DNA of 64,000 nucleotides from Annulohypoxylon bovei var. microspora (lineage: Eukaryota > Ascomycota > Sordariomycetes > Xylariales > Hypoxylaceae). Made by a program: the position numbers and the translations under genes. Under the pieces are notes generated by a model. It searched no databases and was not told where the DNA came from. It saw only the letters and a program-made list of their open reading frames with translations. Shown piece after piece: positions 10,591 to 24,582 of this stretch (position 1 is its first letter; every line of letters starts with the position of its first letter). Location of the stretch: the NCBI GenBank assembly GCA_022836615.1, contig MU405386.1, positions 1 to 64,000 on the forward strand, written 5' to 3'.

Positions 10591-11000
10591 AAATTAATTT
10601 AATGAAATTTAAATCATTTAATTATAACTTTTAAAAGTTATATTAATATTTAATTTAAATTTAATATAAATTTTTTTATTAAATTATTTAAATATAAAAA
10701 TAAAAATATATAAGTAATTTAAAATTTTCGAAGTTATTAAATAATAATAAAAATACCCGGGCCGAAAAAATATTTTTAAAATAAATTAAAATAATTATTT
10801 TTTTATTTTATAAAATTTACATTAAAAAGTTATTTATATATTTTAAATTATTAAATTAAAAACTTTAATTATATGTTAATTATTAATTAAGTAATAATTA
10901 TATTAAAAGGTTATTCGAATATAAAAAAAATATACATTTAAAAAAAGGTTTTAAAGTAATAAAAATTTATCCATAAAAATTTTAACGAATTAAAAAAACC
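10591..11000. other. Unassigned AT-rich stretch between D and fold-back element
   Basis: There is no readable frame. One GC-rich word (CCCGGGCCG at about 10755) stands out. Nothing else is recognised. Confidence 0.45.
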
Positions 11001-12091
11001 ATAACGTTATCCACCCCTTCACCGCTCATACCACCTCACCGCTCACTATTTAAAAATTTTAAACCTTAAATATTAATAAATCCATAACTTCACGAATTTA
11101 TAAGTTATAATTTTCAAATTTTAAATATAAGTTAATTAACTGCATTTACAATCCGTAAATAAATACGAAAAATATTACGTAAGAAATGAAATTAAAATTA
11201 ATTTTTAATTTTAAAACTTTAAAATTTTTATATGTATTTTTTATAAATTAATAATAATTCGAAATTTTAATATTTTTATTTATAATTTTAAATTCACGTT
11301 TATTAAATATGAATATAACGTAAGGAATTTTATTAATTAAAAATGAAATTTTAATATACACGAAAAAAAAGTTTTATTAAAAAATATTATTTTAAATATA
11401 TTTTATAAATAATTAATTATAAAAAACCGGATTTAATTTTAAAATATTATATACTTTTAATTTAAATATATTTCGAATATTTAAAACGTTGTAAAATAAA
11501 TGTTTTATATTATATATTTTATTATATTTTATATAAAAATTTTAAAATATATAAAATAAATTTTATTATTTTAATTATTTATAATAAATTTAATTTATAT
11601 TATTAACGTTTATAATTTTTAAAATATCGTTATATATATATGATAACGTTAAACATAAAACCTTAAACCGTTATAATTAAAATTAAATTAAATATAATTA
11701 ATCTTATATATATATTATTTAAAAAAAAGATTTTTAATAAATATTTTTTTTCGTGCATATAAAAATTTTATATTTAATTAATAAAATTAACGAAGTTTCA
11801 TTTACATATAATGAACTTAAATATAAAATTATAATTGAAAATATTAAAATTTCGAATTAATAATAATTTTTAAACTTCTTTTTAAAAACTTTAATTTTAA
11901 ATTCATTCCTTACGTAATATTTCTCATATTTTATATTCAATTTTGAATTGCTTTAATGAACGTAGGTTTAAAATATAAAAATAATATATTAAACGTTCGT
12001 GAAGTTATAAGCTTTTTAATATTTAAGGTTTAAGATTTTTAAAAAATGAGCGGTGAAGTGGTATGAGCGGTGAAGGGGTGGATAACGTTAT
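11001..12091. mobile_element. Fold-back element with about 390-bp inverted arms
   Basis: The left arm (about 11001-11398) and right arm (about 11705-12091) are inverted copies. Each starts ATAACGTTATCCACCCC and carries two CACCGCTCA words, then AACCTTAAATATTAA, CATAACTTCACGAA, AAATATTACGTAAG, TTCGAAATTTTAATATTTT and ACACGAAAAAAA-like blocks in the same order. The centre (about 300 bp) has no open frame. The arms differ by transition-type changes, so both arms were mutated after insertion. Arms this long relative to the centre fit a fold-back transposon. No target duplication could be defined. Confidence 0.82.
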
Positions 12092-12159
12092 TTAAATTTA
12101 AATTATATTATTAAAATTTAATATTATTAAAATAATAAAGCTTTTTAATAAATATACGT

Positions 12160-12290
12160 AAGGTCTTTACGTTCCGTAAATATAATACCCTTAAATCTTA
12201 AAATCCCAAGGTTTAACCAAGGTTTAATTTTAGTTTAACCGGGGTTCGATTTTTTAATTTTTCATTTTACCACTTTTCTTTTCATTATTT
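12160..12290 (-). repeat. Repeat E copy with GAACCCCGGTTAAAC palindromes
   Basis: On the minus strand this reads ATCGAACCCCGGTTAAAC, then AACCTTGGTTAAACCTTGGG and a T/A-rich tail. It matches 41,800-41,920, where the same words follow a GC-rich hairpin. On the + strand it contains GGGGTTCGAT followed by T-run, similar to a Pol III box B and terminator. No complete tRNA can be folded from it. Confidence 0.65.
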
Positions 12291-15200
12291 TATTATATTA
12301 TTTGTGGCATATTACGTAAACCTTCAATTATTTCATTTACATTTAAACCTTTATAATATATTTATTTTTTATCGAAATATAATGCATTTTAATTTTTTAC
12401 ACGTAATTTTAAATACAGTTTAATATATATTAATATCACACTTTTTAAACCGATATTCATTAAAAAACAATTAATTTAAATAATAAATTTTTTAATAAAA
12501 TAAATTAAAAGTTTATTAATATTATTTAACGTTTTTATTAACTTTTATATGGTTTATAAAATTTAAATAAAAAATTAATTAAATATATTTCTTATTATAT
12601 TTATTTAATATTAATAATAACATTATATTTTTAAGTTTCGTAATTTTTAATTACATTTTTAATTTTATTATTATATTTCACTTTTATTAAATTATAATTA
12701 TTTATTAATTAATATTATAAAAACAACCTTTTCCGATAACTTTTAAAAGTATTTATTTTAAATTAAATTACATTTAAATAATAATATTATTAACCACATT
12801 TTTTTACTTTATTATATATCGTAAGATTAATCTTTTCCTCGTTACATTTAATTTATAATAATTCCCATTATTATTTAAAAACGGTTTTTACGTTTTTATA
12901 TTTTTAATCCATTAATTCTTAAAATCCCCATGCCTTTTAAATAGCGTTGTAATTTAATAAAAAAGTTGTTTTTTACGAAAAAACTTAAGCTTTATCATTA
13001 AACTCGTTAATAACCAACCTTTATTTTATTTAATATATTTTATTTTTTTTAAAATCATTATCGAAAAACGCCATTTTCACCATTTATAATGTGTACATAA
13101 TTAAAAATTTTTAAGTTAAATTTAAATATAAATAATTAATCCATTTTTTTAATATTAAAAAACTTTACATAACCGCCCCTTAATTAATTTAAAAATCTTC
13201 CACCGGATTTAAAGGATTTTACGTTAAAATTTATATTTTTTATCGCAAAAATATTATATAAAAATACATCCGATATGGAAAATAATATTAAATCTTTTAA
13301 ATTTAATATTAAAAATTATCGTAATATCGTTTCGCAATTATTATTTTAAATTATAAAATTAAAATTAATACGAGTCCTTTAAGGGATAAAGGAGTATTTT
13401 AAAAAAGTGGCGCAAAATGAGGTTTATTAATTAATAAATGGTTAAAGCATATATTATAAATAAAATAAAATCCTTAAAAAAGATCTTATTTAAACTTTTA
13501 CGTTTTTTCGGAGATTAAAAGCTCCATTAATTTTATACACTTTTATTTTATTTATAAGGTTTCATTAAAAATATAACCACATTTATTTTTAAAAAAAACT
13601 TTATAATTTTTTTAAAAATATTATATCCGTTATTAAAATTATAACGTTATTATATATATATTTAAAAATAATATAAAATAAGTTAAGCCGTATAAAAACA
13701 ATGATATAAAATTCCGAACGAATAAATAATAAAAACATAAACAAGGCTTAATTAATTAATAAATAAAATAAAAAAATATAAAAAATACATTAAAACGTAA
13801 ATATAATAATAAAAAATAAAGAAAATAAAAATAAAAATAAGAATAATTAAAATAAAATAAAAGTTACTTTTTTAAAAAATAACATTAATACCACATTTAA
13901 TTAAACTTTACTTAACTTTTATATCATATAAAACGACACTTTTAAAACCATTAATAACGCTTTTATTAATCATTAAATTATCCTTTCCATTAAATATAAT
14001 TTAACTTTAAAATTCCTTACCTTAATATTTAATACATTTTTCAATTATCCGCATACATTTTTATTATAATATTTTAACGAAAAAATAAACACCATTTAAA
14101 TAAATAATATATTTAATTATCCCTTTATTACGTTTAAATATAAAGGTTTTAACATTATTTACATCGATATTTTATAAGTTATTATAAATTAATATATAAT
14201 AAAATACGTTATTTACTTTAATATAATTAAAAAGCTTAACGATTTAATAATAAAATCAAGTTAATTTACTTTAATTACCATTATATTTAACATTATAACA
14301 AATAATTCCAAAGCGCGGTTATTTATATCATAATAAAAGCCATATATAAATAATTATAAATTTATCATTTATTTAATAAAAGATTTCTTTCTTTAAAAAA
14401 AAACAATTATATAAAATTCCGTATAAACATTTTAAATATATTTAAATAAATAACATAAAAAAAAATATCATTAATTTCTTTTATTAATCGTAAATACAAA
14501 AAACAAGCCATAAAAAACAAAATTATCGATATAAAGCTTTAAGGTTTAATTAATAAAAAATTACCATTTTACCATTTTATTATTAAAACTTTTATTTTTT
14601 ATAAAGTATTAATTATTTCAAATAATTAAATAAATAAATTATTTTAAAAAAATCGAAAAGATTTTAAACGTTAAAATAACACTTTAAAAATAAATTAAAA
14701 TATTATACGAAATATAATTAAATTTAAATAAAATAACATATTAACGTTAATTTTCTTTTTAAATTAATAAATATATTATTTATTTATTTTATAAAATAAA
14801 TAATATTTATTTACATTAAAATAATAAATATATTATTTACATTTTTTAATATTAACTTCCACACATATATTTTTTCGTTTAAATTACTTTAAACGAAATA
14901 CTCGTTTTTCGTATTTCTTCGATAATTTAATTATACTTAAATATTTAATTTAACCATATAACTTTTTCATTTTTAAATAATAAATTATTCATTAATTAAA
15001 GAATTATTATAATAACATTTATTCGAAAATACATTTTCATTTTTTAAACTTTTATTATCGTCGTTATTATTATTATCGTTATTATTAATAAAAACATTAT
15101 AAATGTTTTCCGATTTATCCGTCGTTAATAAGTTTTACCTTATTAAAATGTAAGAGCTTTATAACGTAAAAATTCCATTATTTTTTTCTACGATGTTTTA

Positions 15201-16451
15201 ACACAATGGCGTTAATTTATTACGCACTTACATAAATCTTTATTAAAATCCAAATCGGAATTATCCCTTTAAAAGTGTTTCGTTATTTTTATTTATTTTT
15301 TAAGGTATTAAAGACCTTTTAAACTTTAAAGGATTATTATATAAATAAAATATTAATTAATAAAAGTTTTTTTTTATATTTTATTTTATAAATAAGCTTT
15401 TCTTTAAATTAATTAATAATTTAATTAAAGTAATAAATGTATTACTTATTTTTTAATTTAAAACGGTTATTATTATAAGTTTAAGTTTATTTCCTTTTAA
15501 TTAATTCATCGAATAAAAAATAAACATAAAACGAATATATTTTTTTATTAATAAATTTAAACTTAAAAATTTATTTACTTAATTTAAATAAAATAAAAAC
15601 TTTATAAAAGAATTATATTTTAAAAGGATTTTAATTTTATTATTATGAAATTAAATAATATCTTTATTAAGTGTGTAAACCATTTTATTAAAAAAGGAAT
15701 AATTTATAAATTATTTTAAAATTAAAAAATCGTTGTTTTTCGTTTATATATTTAATACTTTATTTATATGTTTAATTATTAATTTTAAAATTAAGATAAA
15801 AAAATGATTAAATTTTTATAATTACATACAAACCATAAATATTATTAAAAAGGTATATTATAAGTTTTCATTTTTTAAATAATCTTTAAATTTAACCCGG
15901 AAAACTTAAAGGTATAATTTTTTAAATATATAAATAATATCGTTTTAATTGTGCTTTAAGTTTTTAATGTTAAAAATATATAAAAAGATAATTATATTAA
16001 TTTTATAAAAGTATTTCGAAGCGTTTAAGTTAATTTTAAAATTTAAAATTTCCGTTATTATTCCGAATATAAAAATAATTAACTTAAACTTAATAAATTA
16101 AAATGATCGTTTCATACGTTTTATTATTAATATTATAATAATAATTATTATGTTTAAATTAAATTAAAAAAATAATCGTTAAATTTAAATTATTTATATT
16201 AAAGTTTTAAAATTATTAAATATAATTAATAATTAATTTAATTTAATAAATTAAAGAATTTTATAATATTTAATTTAAAATATTTTTTTTAATTTAAAAT
16301 TAAAAATTATATTATGTAATATAAAAATATTAAAGTTCTTAAAAATGTGACCCTTAATTTTATATTTTAAGATTTTTAAAGTATTTATTAATTTTATTTA
16401 TTTTTAATATTATTTAATAATTATTATTTGTTTTTTATAATTATATTATCC
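12291..16451. other. Unresolved degraded element(s)
   Basis: About 4.2 kb of RIP-like sequence in which C outnumbers G on the + strand for long stretches. The minus strand gives longer protein-like runs broken by TAA stops (for example about 12,420-12,760), but no domain could be named with confidence. The segment 15,280-15,640 is repeated at 40,222-40,595. A retrotransposon or DNA transposon body is likely, but neither LTRs nor TIRs were found. Confidence 0.4.
15280..15640. repeat. Repeat I, copy 1 (about 360 bp)
   Basis: It matches 40,222-40,595 in order: TTTATATTTTATTTTATAAATAA, then TTAATTAATAATTTAATTAAA, then ATATATTTTTTTATTAA and an AAAACTTTATAAAA block. Both copies are mutated. It could be an LTR or MITE; the ends are not defined. 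Confidence 0.55.
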
Positions 16452-17592
16452 GATAATTTATCCGAAGGACATTATTACGCTTAAACTTTTAAAAATAACT
16501 TATAAATAAATCATAAATTAATAAAAAATTAATAAGGAATTAATAAAGTAATTAATAAGGTAATTAATAAGAAATTAATAAATAATTAATAAACTTTTTT
16601 AAATTTAATTAACTTTAATAAAACGTTTTTAATTAATTAAATTCATTTATTTTTTTAATTAAATGTATCTTTTTTTTAAACCCACTTTTTAATTACTTAT
16701 ACACGTAACAACTTTTTTAAGCCACCCTTTTAATTAACCACTTTATAAATCACATATTAAACCACTTTTAAATTATTATTATTTATACACGTAAAAGCCA
16801 CTTTTTTAAAGGTTAATTAATCACCCACTTTATTTAATTATATAAAAACGAATTAACTTATATTAAAAATTAAGTTTTTAAAATTACATAAGCTTTTAAA
16901 CCCACATAAAGTTAATAATTAAGATTAAAGTTAAAAATAAAAATAAAATTAAAATTAAAAATAAAATTAAAATTAAAGTTAAAATTTAAAGGTTTAAGAA
17001 ATAATAAAAGCTTTTTATATAAAAATATATTTTTTTTATTAAAAAATTAATAAGTTATTTAACCCGTTATTTAATTAATAAATAAATTAATTAATAAATT
17101 AATTAATAAATTAATTAATAAATTAATTAATAAATTAATTAATAAGTTAATTAATTATTTAATTAATTATTAAATTAATTAACTTTTTAATTAATTTTTT
17201 AATTAACTTTTTAATTAAAATTTTAACTAAGGTTTTAATTAATTAACTTGTTAATAAATTAATTAAATATTTAATTAAATATATAATTAAGTATTTAATT
17301 ATTTAATTAATTAATTAATTAATTAATAAATTAATTAATTTTTAAATTAATTATTTAATTAATTTATTAACCAGCTTTTAAATTAACTTTTTAACTAAGG
17401 TTTTAATTAATTAATTAATTATTAAATCAAAAATCAATTAATTAAATAAGTAATAATATTTTCCAAACGGATTTTATCTTTTTTTCCACTTAATTACCTC
17501 CTTTTCCCACCTCGTTTCCCACCCCTTTTTTACTTCGTTTTTTACCCTTTTTCTCCCCCGTTTTCCACCCCTTTTCTTAAACCTTTTCCCAC

Positions 17593-17853
17593 TGTCACGA
17601 GGGGCGTAAATCTAAAGTGGCGCAAAGGCGATTTTATTTGTACGTTTATTTAAAAATAACAAAGTTACGAAAAAGGAAAAGATCTTTAACGCCGCGGTGT
17701 TAATTAAGCTTTTTATATGTAAAAAAGCGATAAGTAATTGCTTATTTTTATTGCCTTATTTATTACTTTATAAATAATTTTTTTTTTATTTTTTATTTTT
17801 TTATATATTATATTTTACCTTTTATAATTTAAATTATAATTTAAATTATAATA
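17593..17853 (-). repeat. 3' LTR of Gy1b
   Basis: Reads TGTCACGAGGGGCG at the left, with intact TGTCACGA, and ends in a mutated TATAATA. It holds the AACGCCGCGGTGTT form of the conserved palindrome. It is adjacent to the 5-bp duplication CCCAC. Confidence 0.93.
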
Positions 17854-18249
17854 ATCCTTTTTATTAAATAAAATTTAATCCAAGTTTTTATTAATCTTTT
17901 ATTAATAAAAGTTATTTGTATTTTCGTTTAAATTTTACGTTTTTTTTTAACATAGGTATATTATTATTTTTATGTTTAATATTAAAGATTTTTTTTTTCG
18001 TCGTTTTTAATTATTTAGTTAAATATATTAAAGGCTTGTTTGCCTTAGGATTTATATTATAAAATTCTTTTAATTTTATAATTATATTTTTGAAATCTGC
18101 GGTTAAATATTATATTAAGTTAAGGTTTTAATTTATTTATTAGATTTGGTATTTTAATTTTTTATAATATATTTATAATATTAATATTTTGTGAATTTCT
18201 TATTTTATTTTTTTTAAGTTAAAGTTAATAATTTTATTATTTAAATTCT

Positions 18250-20300
18250 TTGGATTTTAACCTGGTATTAAATTGTTAAGATTTTTTTATAAGCGGTTTA
18301 CGTTAAATTATTATTATTTAATTTAAGCATATAAGAATTTTAATTTATAAATATTAAATTGTTTTAAATGTTATTTAATAATCTTATAAAATAATAATAT
18401 TATTAAATAATTTAATTTATTATTTAATTAATTTATTAATATTTTAAATTTTATTGAAATGAATATTTTACTTTTAATATTAAAATTAAGCTTTTTTTTA
18501 TGTTAATTAATTTATTAAGCTTAATATTTTTATGATTTTTTAATTACTTATTTGGTGAAATTTTCTTATTTTTTAATTTATAATATTATGTTTTATGTTT
18601 TTTATTAAAATATCTTTTTTTTAATTAATAATATAATTAATATTTTTATTTATATTTTTTAATCGAAGGATTATGTTATTAATTCTTTCGTTAACATTTC
18701 TTGCGGTAAAAAGTTATTAAGTAATTCATAAGGTAACAAAGTTTATATAATATTTAATATTAAAATAATTTTATTTTAATTTTTTTAATAATAATTTATA
18801 AATAATTGGAGTTATTAATTAATATATTCATTTATTATTTTAATTTATTTTATAGATTGTTTATGTTTTATTATAGAAAAGTTTAATTTGGTTTTATGTA
18901 TTTTTAAAAGTTTGTTCGTAAAATTTGAAATAAATTAAAGATTTTAATTATTAACGATTATAAATGGTTATTTCGTTAATTTATATGGTTTATTATAAAA
19001 TATTTATGTAAAATTATTAATAGTTATAATTTTATAATAAAAGGTAAATTATAAAGTTTTAATTAAACGATTAATTATAACGAATAAATTATTGTACCTT
19101 GATTTGCTTTTGTTTATTAATTTAAAATTTATAATAATATATTTTTATTTTTTATTTAATATTAATAAAGGGGATAATAGTTTCGTCGTTTTGTTTTTTA
19201 ATATTTTAATCGAGTGGTAAAAGTAATTATTTATATATTAATCCATGTATGCATATAAATTAAATTATTAATATCTTTTTATAATTAAATATTTAGTTTT
19301 TTTTTTTTAAGATAAACCGTTTTTAATCCATTATGTATTTCCTTTACGATTTAAGTTTATAAGTTATTTTTTTCGGGGATAATTAATTTATTTTTATATG
19401 TAATTAAGTTTTTTAATATTAATTAATTATTCTCGTCCTAATTTACAACCTTATCCTAATATTTTTTAAGTTTAAAATTATTCTTATTTATTTAAAATAA
19501 TTGATTTATTAACATAACACCGAACAAATCAAGTAAATCGGTTTTATTTAAAACGAAAATTTCGATTTAAACGATTTTTTTTATTTATATCGTTCGATTG
19601 AACGGTTCGCCGTTTATGGGTTTAAATAAGGTTAATGTACGTTATTTATTTATTTTTTATTTTTGTGATCGTATTTTTTTTCATAATTTAAATAAGATAT
19701 TTAAGATCGTATTTATAATTCCGGGTTAATAAATAATCACGAAGTTATATTATATAATCAGGTCCATTTATTTTATTTATCGTAAATTAAACATTCGTTT
19801 AATTATAAAATATTTAAAAGTTTTATGGTTTATAATTATAATAAACGATTATATGTGTTATTAATTTATTAATTCGGGTTTTTAATATAATAAAGTTTTT
19901 ATTACCGTTAATATTTTTTTATCGTAAATCCCGTAATTTAATTTTACTTCATATAACATTTCCGAATAAAACGTTATAAAATACCAAGGTTTATTTAAAA
20001 ACTTTCTTTATAATAAAAAATTTACCGTTATTTTATTCGAAATGTTAATATTTATTTTAATTTCGCAATTATATAAGAAATATGCAAATATTAAGGCCTA
20101 AATTAACTAATTTTTTAATTTTTTAAACGTCGTTTTGTATTTATTTATCCAAGTTATATTTACACCTTACCATATTAATTATAATAAAGGTTTTATAATT
20201 TATCCGTATCTTTTAATAAATTTTTTATAAAAGTTATAAAATCTTAAAAATGATTATATTCCATAAAATATTATTTTCCCATTTTTAATAAACGTTCGTT
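18250..20300 (-). pseudogene. Gy1b RNase H-integrase-chromodomain region, degraded
   Basis: Assigned by collinearity with Gy1a 3,720-6,490 and by its place between RT and the 3' LTR. The stretch 18,950-19,040 gives the uninterrupted version of the site where a solo LTR sits in Gy1a. Near 18,240-18,300 the minus strand reads a short Pro/Asn-rich end like that following a chromodomain. Catalytic residues are not readable. Confidence 0.65.
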
Positions 20301-21084
20301 AATAATAAACGATTTTTATTTTATTAAAGTTAATATTAATATTTTTAATATTAATATAAAATTTAAGGAATTTTATTTTAATTATATAGAATTTATATTT
20401 TATAATATTTATTTGGAAATTTGTTTTATATAAATAATTTAAAACCTTTCGGATATATTTTTTATATTTTTTTTAATTTTCGGAGAAAATAAGGATATTA
20501 TTTAAATATATAATATAAAATTTATTTAAATATTTTTAAAATGTATTATTAATATATTATTAGAACGTTAACAGTTTATTTGTTAATTTAAATGGTAATA
20601 TTTTAAATTAATAAGTTTTATATTTCGTTTAAAATATTATTAAGTTTTTATTTTTTATAATTAAATGGATCTTATAAAACGTTTATTTAATATTAATTTT
20701 AAAGAATATTTTTCCTTTAATGATTTAAGTTAAAGTTTCTTTAATTAATAATAACAAATATTTATCTTTATAAATAAAAGAATTTAATTTTTTATAATTT
20801 ATATAAAATTTTAACCCGTTATTCGCCTTTTTAGCAAAGAATATTAACATTGTTTATAAAGCGGATAATAATTTAATAAATTTTTTTTATAAATTATTTA
20901 TAATATAATCCTTATAAACTTCCATTTTTTTTAATAATATTTTATATAAAGGGTTATAATTTAAATTTTCAAGATTTATATCTAACTCGATATAATGATT
21001 TATCCTTAAATAATACAATAATAATTTATTGGATATTACCTTGTTAAATATATTTAAATGTTTATAATGTTCCATAAATACCAT
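20301..21084 (-). pseudogene. Gy1b reverse transcriptase, RIP-inactivated
   Basis: A 65-codon open stretch (20887-21084) is closely similar to the 69-codon stretch of Gy1a and corresponds to the N-terminal part of Gypsy RT, with an acidic IEL-D segment and an LYKILLKK-EVYKDYI helix. Downstream, the catalytic box reads YLNN at 20497-20508 instead of Y-x-D-D, the same loss of both aspartates as in copy a. This part retains fewer stops than the rest of the element. Confidence 0.92.
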
Positions 21085-24000
21085 TTTTAAAGTTATTTTT
21101 TGTAGTTTTTTTCGTTATTTAAAAGGTATTTATTTACTTTTTTTTTATTAATAAGTTTATTAAGCGTATATAAGTTAATTATTTTATATTCTAGCTAATT
21201 TGGCCTTTAAAATATTTTATAAAAAACAATTACATTAATAATTACCATATTAAGTGGTTTATATTTATATTAATTAAGGTTATTTTTTTATAATTTATAA
21301 GGGTTTTGGGCGTCTTGGTTATTATATTTTTCTTTAAATTAATCAATTATTTTTATATATAATTCGATTAATGTTAATTTTTTATATTTTTTTTTATTAA
21401 AGGTTTAATATATTTTTTTAATCTTTATATTTAAATTAAAATGTTTCTTAATATTTTTATATAAAAGTTGTAATATTATTTTTAGAGTTATTGGATTTTC
21501 TTTTTTATTAAGTAGGTTTTTTAATGGTTATTAATGTATTTTACTTGGTTATTAATGTATTTTTTTAAGTTTTTTTATTTATTAATGTATTAAGGCTTTG
21601 TTATTTTTTTTAATCAAAGTGTGGTAAGGCGGGTTATTTTTTTTGGTTCGTAAAGGTTAATGCCTTTTAAATGTTATTTTGTGGCGTATTTGATTTTTGC
21701 GTTTTACCGTTTTTTATTATTTGTTTTTTTTTATTAAAATTATCTTTTGGTTTATATTTTTTTAATATTTAAGATCGTTTAATAATTTATTAATTTAATT
21801 TATAAGGATATTTTATAAATTTAAGTTTAATGTTTATTCTTTTAAGAATATTAATCGTTTTTTTTTATAATTTATTAATATATTATAATAAATGAAGAAT
21901 TTTTTATCGATAATTAAGTTATATTTTATATTAATTATTAATAATATAACATCTTTGATTTTTTTATTTTATAATTAAGTATAAACTTTGATTATTACGT
22001 TTATGATTTAAGTTTCTTTTTTATTAAAACTTGAAATCATGGTGGGATCGAATTTTTTTAATTTTTCGGCTTTTAAATATTTAATTATTTTTACGGTATA
22101 AAGAATATTTATTAATATATATACGTTTATTTTTATGTTAATAAATGTTTTGGTTATTAAGTTTATTTTATTTTTTATTACGATATATTTTATTAATAAA
22201 GGTTTTTTTTCAAGTATTTCTTTTAATAAGTTAACGGATATCTTCGTATAAACTTTTATATTTAATGTTATTATTATTGTTTTTTTAAAATGGGAGTTTC
22301 TTTGTTTTAAAGTTACTTTTTTTTATTATAATGGTTAATTTATTATTATTAAATTTTATAATATTTTATTAAACTTTTGTTATAATTGTATTTATTCGAG
22401 CTTTTTTTATTTTAACATATTCTTTTCGTGCAAAATATTCCGAATTTCAATGGTTATGTTTATAATAAATGAAGTATTAATTTTAAGGAATAAATAATTT
22501 TATTTATAAAAATATTAATTTGGTATATATTTTTTTTTCATTAATTATAATTTTTATTATTTAGATTTTATAATAATTTAAGTTAATTTTATTTATTGGT
22601 GTGGTAAACGTTAACAATGTATTAAAGTTTAAAGCTTGTTTTCTTTGTTTTTGGTTTAATGTTACGACATTTAATGTTATGGTAATAAGTTTATTAGTTT
22701 TTTTTTTTTAAATTTACTATTACGTAAAGAAATTCTTATTTTATTAATAATCGTAATGTTAAATATATGTGTAAAAATTAAAAAACGTTAATTTATTATT
22801 ATAATATTAATTAATTAACTTTTTATTTAATTAAGTAAATAATTTATTATATAATTCCTTTTTATAATTATTAAGAATAATATAAGTTAATTTTGCGAGC
22901 TTTGTAAATTTAATATAAAACGTAATGAATTAACCTAAGGTTTTTATTTATAAATTTTTAAAATTAAAACGAGTTATATTATATGCGTTAAGGTTTTTAT
23001 ATTACTTATGCAAATGTTTAACAATTTATTTAAAAGTTATTAATATAAGTGGTTTATGTTTTTTTATTATAAATGGTATAAGGTTTTTAATGGTTGTTTT
23101 TTTAATACAAGTTATAATATAAGAGATTTTTTTTTCGTTATTATTAAAGTGGTTTATATTTTTTTTTAATTTATTCTTTAATAATATAAATTAATAATTA
23201 AATTTAACCTTTTTTTTATTAAAAATAAATTTATTATTAATGAATATGGGTAGGTTTTAATGTTTAATATTACGATGTAATTTTCCTTTAAAGGTTTAAA
23301 ATCTTAAAGTGTTATTCCGATTTAATTATAAGTTTTTAACGAAAGTTATTATTTTGTTTTTTAAAACATTAATAATATTTTTTTTTTCTTATAATTAAAA
23401 TGTTTAAGTATTTTATTTAACCTTGGCGAGTACTTTAACTTTATTATTAAAATATTTTATTTAATTATATATTATATATATTTTAAAGGTTAAGTTATTT
23501 TATGCGAAGTTTAATTACTTAATTTAATGTATAAACGTTATTTTAAATATTATATATAATTTGAATTTTAAATAAAGTTTATTTAAATAATTTATTATTA
23601 TTTTAATAAATGTGGTTTTATTAACTTATTTTGCTTTTTTACCAAATACTTTTTAACCTTTAATAATTAAAAAAATAAAAGGTATATGAAATATATTATG
23701 CTTAACGTTTAACTTTATAAAATAACTTATAATTAACGTTAACTTTTTTTAAAATTCCATTAAAATTACGGCATATAAAAATCATTTAAATTATTTATTA
23801 TTAATAACTTTAATTAAGTTTATATATATAAAATTAATAATATATGTTCCATTATTAAGTTTAAATTTCATTTCTTTATCCTTAATATTAAGTTTTCTCG
23901 TTTAATCGTCGTTAATAACTTATATCCATTCTTTAATAACGGTATTAACCTCATTATTATCCAAGTATAAATGCAAATAATATTAAAATATAAAATTAAC

Positions 24001-24321
24001 TTCTTTTTTCGCGTAAATTATATTATTAAAATCATTTAATTCTTCGTTAAAAATTAAGTGTACATGGCTTAAACTTCGGGTATAATCACTTTAATTATTT
24101 GGTTCAACCATAATTAATTAATAATAAGTTATAATTTTATTAAAGGTAATTAAATAATTTTTTTTTCTTTAATATAATTAATTTAAATATTAATTCGCAT
24201 TATAAATTCGTTCGAAATAAAAAATTAAAATAATTATTTAACTTTTAAATTTTAATTAATTTTTTCTTTAATTAAAAGTATTAAACGTTTTCTTTAACGC
24301 GTGAAAAATAAACTTTATTAT

Positions 24322-24582
24322 TATCACAAAAAGCGTAAATTTAAAGTAACGTAAAGGCGATTTTATTCGTACATTTATTTAAAAATAATAAAGTTACGAA
24401 AAAGGAAAAAATCTTTAACGCCACGGCGTTAATTAAGCTTTTTATATGCAAGAAAACGATAAACAATTATTTATTTTCACCGCCTTATTTATCGCCCCAC
24501 AAATAACCTTTTCCCCATCTTTTATTTTTTTATATATTATATTCCACCCTTTATAATTTAAACCATGGTTTAAACCATAACA
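24322..24582 (-). repeat. 5' LTR of Gy1b
   Basis: The + strand begins TATCACAAAAAGCG and ends CCATAACA. It contains AACGCCACGGCGTT and the GGTTTAAACCATGG-type palindrome near its 5' end. The primer-binding site expected just below 24322 reads TAATAATAAAG on the minus strand and is too mutated to assign a tRNA. Confidence 0.92.

Larger units (their letters stand above)
17593..24582 (-). mobile_element. Complete Ty3/Gypsy element Gy1, copy b (6,990 bp, 5-bp TSD)
   Basis: Two 261-bp LTRs in direct orientation (17593-17853 and 24322-24582) bound the element. CCCAC is duplicated at 17588-17592 and 24583-24587. Coding sense is the minus strand. Reading down from 24321 the order is leader, gag, protease, RT (from 21084), RNase H, integrase, chromodomain position (about 18250), polypurine-like AATAAAAAGGAT, 3' LTR. 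It is collinear with Gy1a and supplies the 5' kilobase missing there. All frames are broken. The two LTRs differ mostly by C/T and A/G changes, so LTR divergence reflects mutation by RIP and cannot be used as a clock. Confidence 0.95.

Noticed and set aside
12160..12290. Possible tRNA gene (GGGGTTCGAT followed by T-run)
   Set aside because: Only a box B-like word is present. No acceptor, D or anticodon arms can be paired around it.
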